DNA of 64,000 nucleotides, taken from NCBI GenBank assembly GCA_032207245.1, contig CM063506.1, positions 16,268,475-16,332,474 on the forward strand, in the 5' to 3' direction. This document shows positions 12,667 through 26,644 of this stretch, piece by piece. The DNA comes from Pardosa pseudoannulata (lineage: Eukaryota; Arthropoda; Arachnida; Araneae; Lycosidae). A program made the position numbers and the translations under genes. Under the pieces are notes generated by a model, which worked only from the letters and a program-made list of their open reading frames with translations, was not told the origin of the DNA and made no database searches. Each line of letters opens with the position of its first letter. Positions within the stretch are counted from its first letter, which is position 1.

Positions 12667-12887
12667 CCCATAATTTGACAAGATGTTTTTTCAAATATTT
12701 TTTAATTTCTGTTATTTTCCCATGTCTGTATAGACATTAGGATCTCTGTAAAATAAACAAAAAAAATATATCATTTTCCATTTTTGAGATAATTAATGTC
12801 CGCTGTGGCGAACACTGACAATTATGTTATATAGTAGTTATAAATATACATGTCCGGTGTAGCGGCCACACGTAGCCAAATTAAGGG
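12667..12887. mobile_element. Possible piggyBac-like MITE, 221 bp
   Basis: The left end CCCATAATTTGAC and the reverse-complemented right end CCCTTAATTTGGC agree at 11 of 13 positions. The right flank is TTAA (12888-12891). The left flank is CTAA, so the duplication has one mismatch. The interior has two related blocks, near 12799 and 12851, containing TGTCCG-TGT-GCG. Confidence 0.5.
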
Positions 12888-12891
12888 TTAA

Positions 12892-13433
12892 CTATTAGGA
12901 AAAAGAAGGGGGGTTCAAATATATTTTTTTTTTCTTTTGTAAAGGGGGTGGTGGTGCAGAAAAAGGTATTAAACCATTGATTTAAAAGAATTTTAATACT
13001 AAAAGATTTCAAACATCAAACACTGCTTTAAATAATCCAAATTTTCGAGGATTATAGTTTACAAGCTCTTTAAGCTCAACAGTAGTCACGTATGTTCATT
13101 ATACTATCAACGCCATAATGATGTAGCGTCATTAGCTGGCTTGTGTCCTGCTGAGAACTCCGCAAAATGGATCTTCTTTCCCAGCGGTCGTCTACGCTTT
13201 ATCAGTCTGGTTAACATTTATTAGAGCTCCCGGATGCACATGATTCTGTTGATAGTAACTTTTTCGTGGTACTTAATTATAATACAACTACTTTAAAAAT
13301 TCCTTTAATATGTGTTTGCGAGGAACAAGGGATCCATCAATATCTTAATGACAAAATAACTAAAGTATACCCATGTATATCCCTAACGCCCTTATATTAA
13401 TATACTGTAGTCATTTTCAGGCGACATTACACT
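12892..13433. other. Non-coding stretch
   Basis: No gene recognised. A run of T and a G-rich run occur near 12920-12955. Confidence 0.5.
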
Positions 13434-13441
13434 TCTGAAAC

Positions 13442-13862
13442 CAGGACCTGAATAAAGCACGAGCCGACTGGACCTAAGCCCTGGGTATCCCCTAATTTTA
13501 GGGGCAGACTAAAATTTGGTACTTAATTATTAAATTTCAAATAATTTAATTAACAAAATTTGAAAATGTTTTTTGTTAATTCTTCAGGTAATACTTCAGA
13601 AATTTATTCAGAAATTAAATAAAAACAGTTAAAATGCTGACAATTTTATCTAAAACACACTCCAGTTTACTTATTTACATCACTTCAGGCACTTTTTAGA
13701 AAGGTATGTAAACATAAAAAATTAATATAAACTTTCCTCCAAAAATATTCGTTTGTATCCTCTTTTAGAAACTAATTTTTTTTGCCTTGAAAGGAGGGTG
13801 GGTTGGGGGGGACCCGAAAGTGTTCCAGGTCCTGGGCCCAACTTTGCCTTGATCGGGCCCTG
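13442..13862. mobile_element. Non-autonomous hAT-like element
   Basis: Bounded by a perfect 8-bp duplication tctgaaac (13434-13441 and 13863-13870). The ends are CAGGACCTGA (left) and CAGGGCCCGA (right, reverse complemented). The 421-bp interior is AT-rich with a G-rich patch near the right end and has no coding frame. The ends resemble those at 38020 and 47218. Confidence 0.9.
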
Positions 13863-13870
13863 TCTGAAAC

Positions 13871-15140
13871 TAGTTTTATTTGTTTTAAATCAGATTGAAA
13901 AGTTAATATGCCATTAGAAATATATTAAAGTAAAAGTGGTTAAAATTGTCTGATAAAATATTATTTCTACAGGTTTTAATTATTTAAAAATTAGCTTAGA
14001 TATGACTGTAGCTTTACAATAAAATTTTTACTACATCAGGACTATTGAGATCTGGACATTCTGTTTTAAGGCGGAACACAAAATTCTGTTCTTCAAAATT
14101 ATCAGGGTTTGGGAACAAATATGTGTTTATACAGATATTATATACATATAATAAAAAATTTTAATTTTTAAAATTCGAATTTAAAAAAATTAAAATTTTA
14201 AAATTAAAGTTATTTTAATTTTGATGTAACTCGTGAATGAATAAATCTTTTTAAATATTGTTTCTAATTTTTATATAGAGAAAGGTAATAAGTAATTTGT
14301 CTTCGGAATTTTTAAAATTACTGATAACAAAATTTTTAACTATTCATAAAGTAGAAAATTTAATTTTTTTTTTAGATTTTGGTCTTATGTGCAATATTTG
14401 GAAAACTATTGCTTTATTAAAAAATACCAAAGAAAAAAAAGAAAAGAAAATATATTCGAGAATATCTGATCAAAACTTCAAAGACTTAGTTAAAATAAAA
14501 TTTGAGGTACATGAATTTGACAAATTTTGAAAAAACATTCCAAGACTATTGGATTCTAAGATCTTCTTTTAAGAAACACCAGTCATTTCTTAAATTTTAC
14601 ACTATTTTAAGCCCTGTGATGATTAAATTAATGATATTAATGTAAAAGGATAGTAAAATTACTTAACTGTAAATCAAACTTATTCTTTTTCATAGAAATA
14701 TTTAGTACACAGAATAATCTGTATATGATCAAATTTTTCAAGTGCATTTATTCCAGAAGAGGGAGTGGAAATTATGAAAAAAACTATCTACACAAGTAAT
14801 TATAGTAGAATATATGTGTTTTGTTTTATTTAATTTGCAAACATCTGTAGTATTTTTTAATATCATAATATTAAAACATAATTTTTTTACAGGATTAATC
14901 TGTCCCGGATCGTTTTAGAACCAATATAGAAGAACCTGAAACATTTATGCCGGTAGAGAGATTTGAATCCAGAGCCTCTGGTACTGGAAAGCGGAACTAA
15001 ACCTATTTGTGATTTTCAGGACTGTTGTAAAGTAAGAATAAGGCTTTAATAAAGTATAGCATCTCTCACGGAAATAAGTCAAGAATTGCGTGGCTTATAA
15101 AAGACTATCTCAAATTTCCTTTATTTTGTGAACTGGATTC
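13871..15140. other. AT-rich stretch with a tRNA-like scrap
   Basis: Mostly very AT-rich with no gene. On the minus strand, bases 14960-14998 contain CTGGATTCAAATCTC, similar to a B box, suggesting a SINE or tRNA remnant. No A box or folded tRNA is clear. Confidence 0.35.
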
Positions 15141-15144
15141 CTAC

Positions 15145-15735
15145 TGTGACGTCGCTGTACCCCTTGGCTTCACAAAGAGGTTTTGTGAAAGCCCAGGCCA
15201 AGGCGACTTTCTGTCTGGGGTTTTGACACTATTCTACAAAGGGTTCTCGCTTCGACACGCCTTGAGATGTCGGAGGTGATTAGAAGGTCGGACGAGACGC
15301 TGAAATGTCAGACTGTCAAGCGCCAACGGAAGGACCAATCGGAGGCTAGCAGGAAGGCGATGCGGGAAGGAAAAGCCAATGGAAAGAGGCGAAAGGTGAA
15401 GTCAGGCGGCGCGAGTTTTCGCCGAAGATATTCCCTAAGAGAGAACGAGCAAAGGCTACGACTTGTCGCGGTTGGTTTTTTAGAGAGCCTTTCTCCAGTT
15501 TTTTGGGACTCAAGGAGTCCCAGTTGTACCCCTGTACAACAGTATCTCTGTCGGCACCTGACCTCATATTGTTTTTAAGTTCGATTCGAACCTGGGACTT
15601 TTCTAAATAGCTTTTGGAAAATTTGTAAGTATCTTCTATTTAATCAAGAATAAAATTTGTTATTGTTATAAGCTGTACGTCGTTTCTTAACCACTTCGAC
15701 ACAATCATGCTAACCATGGATCCAGTGACGTTACA
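15145..15735 (+). mobile_element. Solo LTR, family B, 591 bp
   Basis: Begins TGTGACGTCGCTG and ends CAGTGACGTTACA, with perfect 4-bp duplications ctac at 15141-15144 and 15736-15739. AATAAA near 15650 close to the right end sets the plus orientation. It is GC-richer than the flanks. The open frames inside (for example 15267-15578) are not conserved proteins that I can recognise. There is no primer-binding site or gag-pol next to it, so it is a solo LTR. Confidence 0.85.
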
Positions 15736-15739
15736 CTAC

Positions 15740-16535
15740 AAATAATTTCAGTTTATTCTTAATATTGTTTATTTCTGACAAACATACCTCACCTTCCAAC
15801 GCAGAATTCAGTGTTCTACAGTTAAATCTGAAGTTAGATCATTCTCACTGAGTAAATATTACAATATTCTGTTCGGGATGTATTTGAAGTGAATAAAACA
15901 TTTTTAAATGTCAATCTAGTAAGTTTTAATGCATTTCGAGTTCCACGCCTCTTCCTTCCTGTCTCATTAATATTTATTCACCAGATATTCTCCTTCTACC
16001 AATCTCCCACATGTATCCGTTGTCCGTTCATTTCGATGCTTCCACTTTACCAGGATACAGGTGTGAGTCAACCGTTCTTCTTGTCCAAAGGACACCACAC
16101 TCTAGGTTAGAGAGTTGATTGCCAGGCCTTTACATCTAGGAAATTAAAATCAGAACCGGAATAAAACACTTTGGGACCCTAGGCATTTTCGTTTTACCGG
16201 AATTCCCTCTCTCACAAGAAAAAAAAAATTATAAAACAATGAAGTAAACAGAACTAACGTGAAAATCAAAAACAAATTTTAAATTTTTATTAATAAGAAA
16301 AATTGGTGTATAGCAATAAATTTTAGTTTTTCTAGAAAAGTCTTAAAAGTTTTTTTTTATAAACTTAATAAATTGAAATTTATTCTATTAAATGCCTAAC
16401 AAAAAATAAGAACTGTAAATCCTCTCTACAACAATATCCAATACAACATTGAATTCCTTTATAACGATAATACGAGCGGTCTTCTCTGCAATACTTTCAG
16501 CAATAATTCGTTACAGTAATAAACCTTTATGAAGC
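15740..16535. other. AT-rich non-coding stretch
   Basis: No gene or repeat recognised. Confidence 0.5.
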
Positions 16536-16690
16536 CCAGTGGCGTTGGGATAGCGCAACACTGGAGATTCCGCTTAAGGTTGACCACCTAACCGGAACAT
16601 ATGCCTCATACTCCAGCGCCCTTGGTCTCGAAAACTGATATTGATATCGTAGGTCATGGCCCCACGTGCGCTGTAGAGCCGAGGAGTTTA
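16536..16690 (+). mobile_element. SINE copy with internal deletion
   Basis: The right half (GACCACCTAACCGGAACATA to CCGAGGAGTTTA) aligns with the reverse complement of 63057-63318. The left edge, GGGATAGCGCAAC, corresponds to its A-box region. The middle, including the B box, is missing here. It is a non-functional SINE copy on the plus strand. Confidence 0.65.
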
Positions 16691-17019
16691 TTTATTACAC
16701 CTCTATATAACGACGGTTTTCAAACCAGTGATCAATTTTTCCGATCCCTCGCCAACAATATTTCATATTTGAAATACCGGGAAAAGAAGGTGGGGAGAAA
16801 ATTTTATATCTGATGATGAAGTCATGATTTTATCCAAAATCTAGGATAAAAAGGAATACTATGATGAAGAAGTTGGCAGTGAAAACACAGATCAATCTTA
16901 TCCCTTAAATACAGCCCTTCAATCTATTAAGTTTCTAAGGATATTTTCTTTCGAACCTTTCATCCACAATTTATGATCATTTTTATGTTTCAAACTCTAT
17001 TAAAACTTTACTTATTGAT
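16691..17019. other. AT-rich non-coding stretch
   Basis: No gene or repeat recognised. Confidence 0.5.
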
Positions 17020-17023
17020 TTAA

Positions 17024-17756
17024 CCCATGGTGTGCTGGTACATCATCTTGAGAGTTATTAAATCCAACAGAATTAGATGGCTGGGATATGTTTTCAGACG
17101 AGCAGATTTGGACCCAGTTAGTAGACCCAGAGGTAGGCCAGCAACAAGGTGGTTGGATTGTGTGCAGAAAGATTTGGAGACCTTGGGGATTAATAGATGG
17201 AGAAACCTTGCAAAAAGTTGCTGTTTGGAGGAAGCAGACAGAGAAAACCTTGGCCTGTACCAGGCTGTAGCGCTGCTGAAGAAGAAGAAGTGCTGGTACA
17301 TTTTGCAGAGGAATTGTACCGGAAGCAGGCTTTTTGCTCAATAGATCCAAAATTATTTTATTTTTTAACCAAATTTTCTTATTTTATATTGAAATAGATA
17401 AACAAATATATAAATAACAACCATAACATTTTTTTGTAAACAAAAAAATATTTTTTAGAGGATAAATTTATAATAGTATCATAAATAATGAAAAATTAAA
17501 TAGAAATAATAGTATATAGTTTTAATTTTTCTCGTTCTGTGGTTCCGCATCGACTGATATAGAAACTAATTTTTGTCTAAATTTTTTCAGAATCTATGTA
17601 GTAGACAAGAACATTCGGCTTCTTTTTTCTGTATATACCATTATTTTTGTACCCACAAACAAACAACGTTGTTACACTAACCCGTTCTAGTACGTGACCC
17701 GCGCTAAAGTATCAATCGTCTGAAAACGACCTAGTACGTGTCCCGCATACAATGTG
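17024..17756 (-). mobile_element. piggyBac-like MITE, family P1, interrupted
   Basis: Flanked by TTAA at 17020-17023 and 17757-17760. The right end, reverse complemented, is CACATTGTATGCGGGACACG, the same as the left end of 44801-45359. The left end and following bases align with the other terminus of that copy once a 258-bp insertion plus duplication (17044-17301) is removed. That leaves about 475 bp, without transposase coding. The insertion is a LINE fragment, so this element is older than the LINE event. Confidence 0.85.
17044..17289 (+). pseudogene. 5'-truncated LINE, reverse transcriptase C-terminus
   Basis: The plus frame contains IKSNRIRWLGYV, a gap, then PRGRPATRWLDCVQKDLE and LGINRWRNLA. 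The pattern RxRWLGHV...RGRPxxRWxDCVxxDL...WR is the known C-terminal tail of endonuclease/reverse transcriptase proteins of RTE-like and related non-LTR elements. Only about 80 residues remain, and the polymerase and endonuclease domains are absent. It ends in a (GAA)n tail and is flanked by an exact 12-bp duplication GTGCTGGTACAT (17032-17043 and 17290-17301). These are the marks of target-primed, 5'-truncated insertion. It sits inside a piggyBac-like MITE. The frame is open through the insert, but the protein cannot function. Confidence 0.88.
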
Positions 17757-17760
17757 TTAA

Positions 17761-18134
17761 CAGTAAAAAAGAAAAATATAAAAAAGTATTTTTAATAAAT
17801 CGATTTTATTTAACAAGATAAATGATAAAAAATGTAAAAATGTTCCAGGTTTTAGGTATGCCGCTAGATAGCGATATTATTTTAAAGTCTCTGCAAGTGG
17901 GATTCCAAGTACGCTGAACAGCTTTCTGCATTTACCCAAATTAATTTTATTTTTTTCTATAATCATATTTTTTATGGTTGAATATTGCATTGTCATCTGA
18001 ACTGAACTTGTGTGCACAATTTCAGATCCCTAGCTACTCAGGAAGGCAGTTAAAATTGGTTTCAAAATACTAACTGATACATAAATGAAGTTAAGTTGTT
18101 GTTTCTCACGCCACTTTGACAAACCAAAAATGAT
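17761..18134. other. AT-rich non-coding stretch
   Basis: No gene recognised. Confidence 0.5.
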
Positions 18135-18444
18135 TGCGCCAGCAGGCTCTCGTATCAAGGCCGGGGGTGCGCCTTTCGTTTTAATGAGCACCATTAAGGT
18201 GAAAGAACGACTTCGCTCAAGAAGGATCTCTTAATTTTGAAGCACAGACACAGAAACAGACCCACAGACTTGGCCTGCCACCCCCAGAGGTATCGATGGA
18301 GAACTTGGAAATTGTGACCGTGAACCTATTTTACGTGCCCCAGTCACCTTTAACGAACACAGAGGATCTTAGGCAGGCTCGGGTTCTGAACCCGCAACCT
18401 CTCAGTTACGAGATCGTTGCCTTTGCCGACTGAGCTACCGCTGC
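18135..18444 (-). mobile_element. tRNA-derived SINE
   Basis: On the minus strand from 18444 the sequence starts GCAGCGGTAGCTCAGTCGG (A box) and carries GCGGGTTCAGAACCCG (T-arm and B-box-like) some 45 bases later. This is followed by about 230 bp unrelated to tRNA. The expected acceptor-stem halves do not pair, so it is a SINE head, not a working tRNA gene. The B box departs slightly from GGTTCGANTCC. The 3' limit near 18135 is approximate. Confidence 0.75.
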
Positions 18445-18664
18445 TTTCCTCCTAGTCTAACTCAGCAATGCTGAAATTATTAACTATTTCATAAGAGTTA
18501 GTATTTCCAAAGCATTTTGTGCAATGTATAAAACATAAAGGATTTTATTTTTATTGATTCAATAAATCTCATTTTTTCTTTTAAGAAATGATATATTTAT
18601 ATTTATATGATTACAAGTTGGAACCATTTAAAAAAGCAATACATTTTTATTTGTTTACTATATA

Positions 18665-19698
18665 TAGTTGTCCAACAGAAAAGTAAACTACCATATTTAC
18701 AAATGTTTTCAAAATAGCAGTTTGCCCGGACCCTGGACATTTGTCTCATTCGTCTCTGCAATCAGGCAATGATTGATTCATTGATTGATTTTACATGTCT
18801 TATTAAAATAGGAGTTTGCCCGGACCCTGGACATTTGTCTCATTCGTCTCTGCAATAATGAGGCAATGATTGATTGATTGATTGATTTTACATGTCTTTT
18901 TAAAATAGCAGTTTGTCCGGAACCTGGAAATTTGTCTCATTTGTTTATACAATGATTAGTCCCTGATTAAAACACATGATAAGTGTTAACGATAAGATTC
19001 ATAAGAAGCAAGTATAAATTAATAAAGGCTTATAATATTGGCAAAATTATATTGAAAGAATATCGCAATTTATTGTTCATGATATTAGTTTTTTTTATTT
19101 TTTATCTAAATCTCATATGAGACCTCAAGTTCGAGCTACCGATAGCAGTTGCTAGAACAAATTGGAAAAGATAATGTCTCAGATTTGTGGAAGAAGTGTA
19201 TGTAGAAAACAAACAGGCCGAATCATCACACAGACATAAATAAGACAATTATATAAAGGCCTTTCATTTTTTATTAATGTTTCTATACATTTATCTATAC
19301 AGTGGCCAGTCCCTGATTAAAACACATGATAAGTGTTTACGACAAGATTAATAAGAAGCAAGTAAAAATGAATAAAGACTTATAATATTGGCAAAATTAT
19401 TTTGAAAGAATATCATAATTTATTGTTCATGATATTAGTTTTTTTTTTATTTTTATCTAAATCTCATATGAAATCTCAAGTTCGAGCTACCGATAACAGT
19501 TGCTAGAACAAATTGGAAAAGATAATGTCTCAGATTTGTGGAAGAAGTGTATATAGAAAACAAACAGGCTGAATCATCACACAGACATAAATAAGACAAT
19601 TACATAAAAGCCTTTCATTTTTTTATTAATGTTTCAATTAAACTGCTATTTTAACAAAATTTGAAAACATAATAGCTTACTCTTTTGTAGGACAACTG
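18665..19698. mobile_element. Non-autonomous Tc1/mariner-like element with internal duplications
   Basis: Diverged TIRs of about 60 bp: the left starts TAGTTGTCCAACAGAAAAGT and the right, reverse complemented, starts CAGTTGTCCTACAAAAGAGT. Both extend to AAATAGCAGTTT, and both ends abut TA (18663-18664 and 19699-19700). Inside, a segment of about 95 bp is present three times (starts 18711, 18805, 18902), and a 350-bp segment is present twice (18958-19307 and 19308-19657) at high identity. No transposase frame exists, so it must have been mobilised in trans. Another end of this family lies at 6489-6556. Confidence 0.85.
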
Positions 19699-19912
19699 TA
19701 TATAATAAAGATATAAGCAAAAACATATTGCTTTTTATAGGTTAAAAGGTTTAGACCGTGCCCACATAACAATATAATAGTTTTGGTATTAGTTTGTCCA
19801 TGGTATTTTTTATATACAGTAAATTGTTTATATGTATGTATTTTTCCTTGTTCTAAATGCCCTGTTATTAATTTCTCTTACCAACTTTGCTAAATATTAA
19901 AAAAAATTTTAT

Positions 19913-20771
19913 AGTCAGATATATCTGAGAATATTCACAAACATGTCTAAATGTAAAAAAAAATGATATTCATTGATATCTGACAATATTGACCAACATA
20001 TCTAAATTTTAAAAAAATGACATTCAGAGATAACTGAGAATATTGACCAACATGGCTAAATATAAAATAAATTATATTCAGAGATATTGGAGAATATTTA
20101 CCAACATGGTTAAATATAAAAAAATGACATTCAGATATATCTGAGAATATTGACCAACATGGCTAAATATAAAAAAAAGGATATTTAGAGATATCTGAGA
20201 ATATTGAACAACATGGCTAAATATAAAATAAATGATATTCAGAGATATTGGAGAATATTGACCAACATGGCTAAATATAAAATAAATGATATTCAGAGAT
20301 ATCTTAGAATATTAAACAACATGGCTAAATATAAAATGAATGATATTCAAAGATATCTGAGAATATTGAACAACATGGCTAAATATAAAAAAAAATAATA
20401 TTCAGAGATATCTGAGAATATTGAACAACATGGCTATATATAAAATAAATTATATTCAGAGACATTGAAGAATATTGACCAACATGGCTAAATATAAAAA
20501 AATGACATTCAGAGATATCTGAGAATATTGACCAATATGGTTAAATATAAAAAAATGATATTCAGAGATATCTGAGAATATTGAACAACATGGATTAATA
20601 TAAAATAAATTATATTCAGAGATATTGGAGAATATTGACCAACATGGCTAAATATAAAAAAAAAATGATATTCCGAGATATCTGAGAATATTGAATAACA
20701 TGGCTAAATATAAAATAATGATAGAGATATCGGAGAATATTGACTAATATTGCTAAATATTAGAAAAAATT
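19913..20771. repeat. 54-bp minisatellite, about 16 units
   Basis: Tandem units built on AACATGGCTAAATATAAAAT, then GATATTCAGAGATATCTGAG and AATATTGACC. The period is 54 bp with small indels in the A run. Because 54 is divisible by three, a short stretch (20204-20398) stays open and gives an 18-residue repeat, but frames break elsewhere. I do not regard it as coding. Confidence 0.92.
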
Positions 20772-20950
20772 ATATTAAGGGATATCATTTAAGGGGGCCC
20801 ATTTGATGCAGGCAGATATTATAATTTTAATATTCAGAGATATCGGAGAATATTGACTAACATTGTTAAATATTAAAAAAAATTATATTAAGTGATATCA
20901 TTTAAGGGGAGTCCATATGATGTAAGCAGATAGTTTTGATATTGGCTGAT
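20772..20950. repeat. 113-bp direct duplication adjoining the minisatellite
   Basis: ATATTAAG-GATATCATTT followed by AAGGGG and a GATG-A-GCAGATA block occurs at 20772 and again at 20885. One minisatellite unit lies between. The right border GTGCTACCTGGG may mark the end of a larger element, but its partner end was not found. Confidence 0.75.
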
Positions 20951-22487
20951 ATTTTTGTGCTACCTGGGAAAGCAATCTTTTTTGGCACGTCATAAGCGAT
21001 ATCTTTATAGGAGTATACTAGGAAGAAGAGGGAAGAACATGTCAATTTTTGTTTTATTTTATTGTTATATCTACTTGATACGCTTTAAACTGTAACAAAA
21101 CCCATTGTTCAGTCGAAGATTAACAGTCAAAGATAACAAAGAAAATCTGCGACGATTAACAGAACTACAAAGAGGACGTGCCGATGTCATTTGTTTCAAT
21201 GTTTTAATTTTGTTCAAAATTCTTATGCTGAAATATTTCCTTAGAATACTGTAAATATTTGAAATTACAAGTGAGCAACATTTGACTTTGAGCTTATTTT
21301 TCCAAAAATCACATTTAGAATCTAGTTATGCCGGTTTGTATTGCGTCATCCGAAAACCCATAAATCTATAAGACGAATTGCACAAAATTTTTATTGTAAA
21401 AGTATATGCAAATATTATAAAACAGTAAAATATTTTCGAGAAATAAAAAATATTTTTCTACCTTTGTATATAACCTAACTCAAACGAAGATAAAATTGAG
21501 ATAATTGACTCATGTATCTTGTGAGACTTAAATTCGAGAAAAACAGCGAACTGAAAAAACAGAATTTATCAACGGGGAGAGAAGGTTTTATCAAAAAATT
21601 TATGAGTTATAATACGGTTATCACTCAAGAAATTGTTTTTATCTCTTTTCTCCTAAACAATCACTACGGTTTCGAAAATTATTCTGCAGTTCAAAACGAT
21701 TTTCTCATTTTAACTGGAACCGCACCTGGAAACGCCACATTTTTCAATGCGAATAATTCGGAAATAGGTCAATAAAGGATATTTATGATGAAATGAAGTT
21801 GTTTTCTATGAACAGTGAGTCGAGAAAGTGTGTTCCAGTTTTGAGCTCGCGTGGGGGGATACAATACATATCAATGCTATACCTCGCGAAGGTAACGGGT
21901 TCAAATATATGCCTTATGCGGCACGAAAGTTTGAGAATGGGTTCATTCAAGTGTGAAAGTTAAAAAAATTTTCTGATCCCGTTCTGCTTGTGGAAAAAAA
22001 TGTTAAAAATGATGTGTAGCTACGCGTGTTTTGAATAATATTCGATTTTATATTTTTATTATTATACTTTTGGACTGAGAGGGCCCTGGGTTTTACTTCA
22101 TCCGATGAGGATTTGGACTTAACAGACATTTCGATTTTCAGAGAGTAATCGGTCTTTTATTGAGAATTTGTCAAATTATGTACCAATGTGGTTGATAACA
22201 TTAGAGTATCTGTACCTCTATTTTCGGATGTGTATTAAACATGAGGTTCATATAAATTGTGTTCGTTCCCATATTGGTTGGTAGTGATGGGAAAGTTAAA
22301 TCAAACTACTTCGCTTGTACACGAGCCAAACAATGCTATGTTGACCTCCGGACAGATTAATTCTCTTTGTGAAATTACCAATAAAAAATCTTGGAGTACC
22401 TCCCCCTCCATCTATACTCTCTTTGTATTTTATAAGTACTCCTAGAGAGACTGCAATGCTTAAAAGAATCAGCCCATCATAGCTGGT
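20951..22487. other. AT-rich non-coding stretch
   Basis: An 87-codon frame at 21512-21775 resembles no family I know and has ordinary composition for this window. No other signal recognised. Confidence 0.45.
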
Positions 22488-22491
22488 TTAA

Positions 22492-22829
22492 CCCCTTAAC
22501 GTGCACGCTCGAGTTAACTCGAGCTTGCTAAACTGGCCAAACTGTGCACACTCGAGATAATTCGATCAGATTTGTACTGTATGTTGCTATAATTTTTCAC
22601 ACTCGAATGCAATCGAGAATGGGAAATAACAATGTGAAAAAAAAACAAAAAAAAACAATCGTTTTGTTGATGTTTATCATTTACATGGGATTGTAAACTA
22701 TAACACTTACTTATTCAAGTATTACAAATATTTTTTTTCTACTTATCACTTACGACTTATCTCTTCCGTACAATATTGTAATATTACAATATTCGACTAT
22801 TTTCTGCAATGTTATCAAAATCCAAAATT

Positions 22830-22865
<36 letters not shown>

Positions 22866-22955
22866 TTTTTTCAAAACAACATTCTAAATTGTGTTTTTTA
22901 CATTAAAAAATTGATTTTTTTTGGCCGACCCTTTAAAAATCTGCGCATTAAGGGG
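22492..22955. mobile_element. piggyBac-like MITE, 464 bp
   Basis: Perfect TTAA duplication (22488-22491 and 22956-22959). Ends are CCCCTTAACGTGCA and, reverse complemented, CCCCTTAATGCGCA (12 of 14 identical). The left half carries repeated CTCGAG-type motifs. A long A run followed by T lies near 22834-22870. There is no transposase frame. Confidence 0.88.
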
Positions 22956-22959
22956 TTAA

Positions 22960-23328
22960 AGCTCTTTTGGTGCTCGAAAGAATAATATAGTCCGAGTGCG
23001 TGTCATATATTCCTTGTCAGATTTACATTTTCTTGAAAAAGGAAAGTCTATTTAGAAAATAGGGAAGTTCATTTTACAAGCTGGGTTTGTTCATAAAGTA
23101 ATCGGAGTCGCGGGATTCTTTGGAAGATGTAATAGTAAATGAAAATTATACATTGCGCTTAAATTATTTTTTACTAACAGGATATTAAAATGTGTAAAAG
23201 TATATAAAAAACAAGGCAAAGCAAATATGATAAAAGGATCATTCTACAGAATGTGCTGAGGAGCGATACAATTTCTCCTCCCTTTTTGCATAGCTTTGTT
23301 CCCTGTGGTAATAATATTAGAAATGGTT
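22960..23328. other. AT-rich non-coding stretch
   Basis: No gene recognised. Confidence 0.5.
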
Positions 23329-23990
23329 GGTTGGTTGGTTCGTCGCGGTTTATTGGCACAAGGTCCAATCAAGGATATACTGCGTCAAACGAAATATTGA
23401 AATGCTAAAATAAAGAAGTATATAATTTAAAAGTAGAAGATACTAACTGTGAAATATTAAGGGAAAAAATGCAAGTAAAGACCGATGTAAAAGGCATTAA
23501 AATATTTTTTAACCGACGCATTAAAATATTTTTAAAAATTAAACAAGGTTAAAAATGCCAATGCCAATGAGAAATTCAAAAAGTTTTAGGTGGGGAGTTT
23601 TGCCTAAAGGTTTGATCAAACTGGAATGAAAACTTTTAAAATATATATTGTAAAATCATAAAAGCGGTACATGAAGTTAAAATATGAAGAACAGTGAGAT
23701 GTGTGTAACAGAAAGAACATTGTGGAGCAGGCTCAGCCAACATTAAATGTTTATGGGTGAGTCTAGTAAGAAGTGTTAAAATGACCTCCAATTTGAGATT
23801 TAGGAAACATGGCCAAAAAGATATCGACGGTCTAAGAACGTGAAGCTTGTTTCGAGTAGAAATGGACTGCTCTGGTCAGTCTGTCAAACGGGGTCTTGTA
23901 TGCAGAGTCCATCTATACTGGCTTCTTAGTCACTTGGCCTGGATCAGTACACTGTCCAATGTTCTAGAGTCTCGAGTTTCCTGTAAAGTT
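23329..23990 (-). mobile_element. 5'-truncated LINE, minus strand
   Basis: The plus strand starts with TTGGTTGGTTGG, which on the minus strand is a (CCAA)n tail typical of non-LTR retrotransposon 3' ends. Upstream on the minus strand comes a 3' untranslated part and then a coding remnant at 23636-23790. The 5' limit near 23990 is approximate and no target duplication was identified. Confidence 0.7.
23636..23790 (-). pseudogene. LINE ORF2 RNase H-side C-terminal remnant
   Basis: The minus frame gives LTRLTHKHLMLAEPAPQCSF, then the gap CYTH, then LTVLHILTSC and a stop. The pattern LTHxxLM...PxCxxC...LTVxHILxxC is the well-known cysteine/histidine tail after the RNase H-like region in Jockey-, CR1- and I-type LINE proteins. 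In those families it follows the polymerase and may bind nucleic acid. The polymerase itself is missing and the frame is not open upstream beyond this tail, so it is a dead fragment. The match is by motif recognition only. Confidence 0.8.
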
Positions 23991-24142
23991 TAAGATATTC
24001 CAAAACACCTAGATCAAAAATTTTTTTGTGAAATATTTCTGTAGATGCAATAACGCAGCGTATGAGAGCAAGGGAATTCCAGGCGGCCTTTTTTCTAGGT
24101 TAGGCCATTTGAATAAATATTAAAGAGTCATATCATAATATC

Positions 24143-24144
<2 letters not shown>

Positions 24145-24184
<40 letters not shown>
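24145..24184. repeat. (TA)n microsatellite
   Basis: About 20 TA units directly bordering the element at 24185-24714. Confidence 0.95.

Positions 24185-26644
<2,460 letters not shown>

Noticed and set aside
15267..15578. 103-codon basic frame
   Set aside because: It lies entirely in a solo LTR; stops are rare because the LTR is GC-rich.
18372..18444. Functional tRNA gene
   Set aside because: A and B boxes are present, but the acceptor stem does not pair and a long unrelated body follows, as in a SINE.
20204..20398. A real 64-residue repeat protein
   Set aside because: The frame exists only where the 54-bp units lack indels, and neighbouring units break it.
19913..20771. CRISPR-like array
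   Set aside because: Units are contiguous and similar throughout, without constant repeats and unique spacers, and the DNA is eukaryotic.
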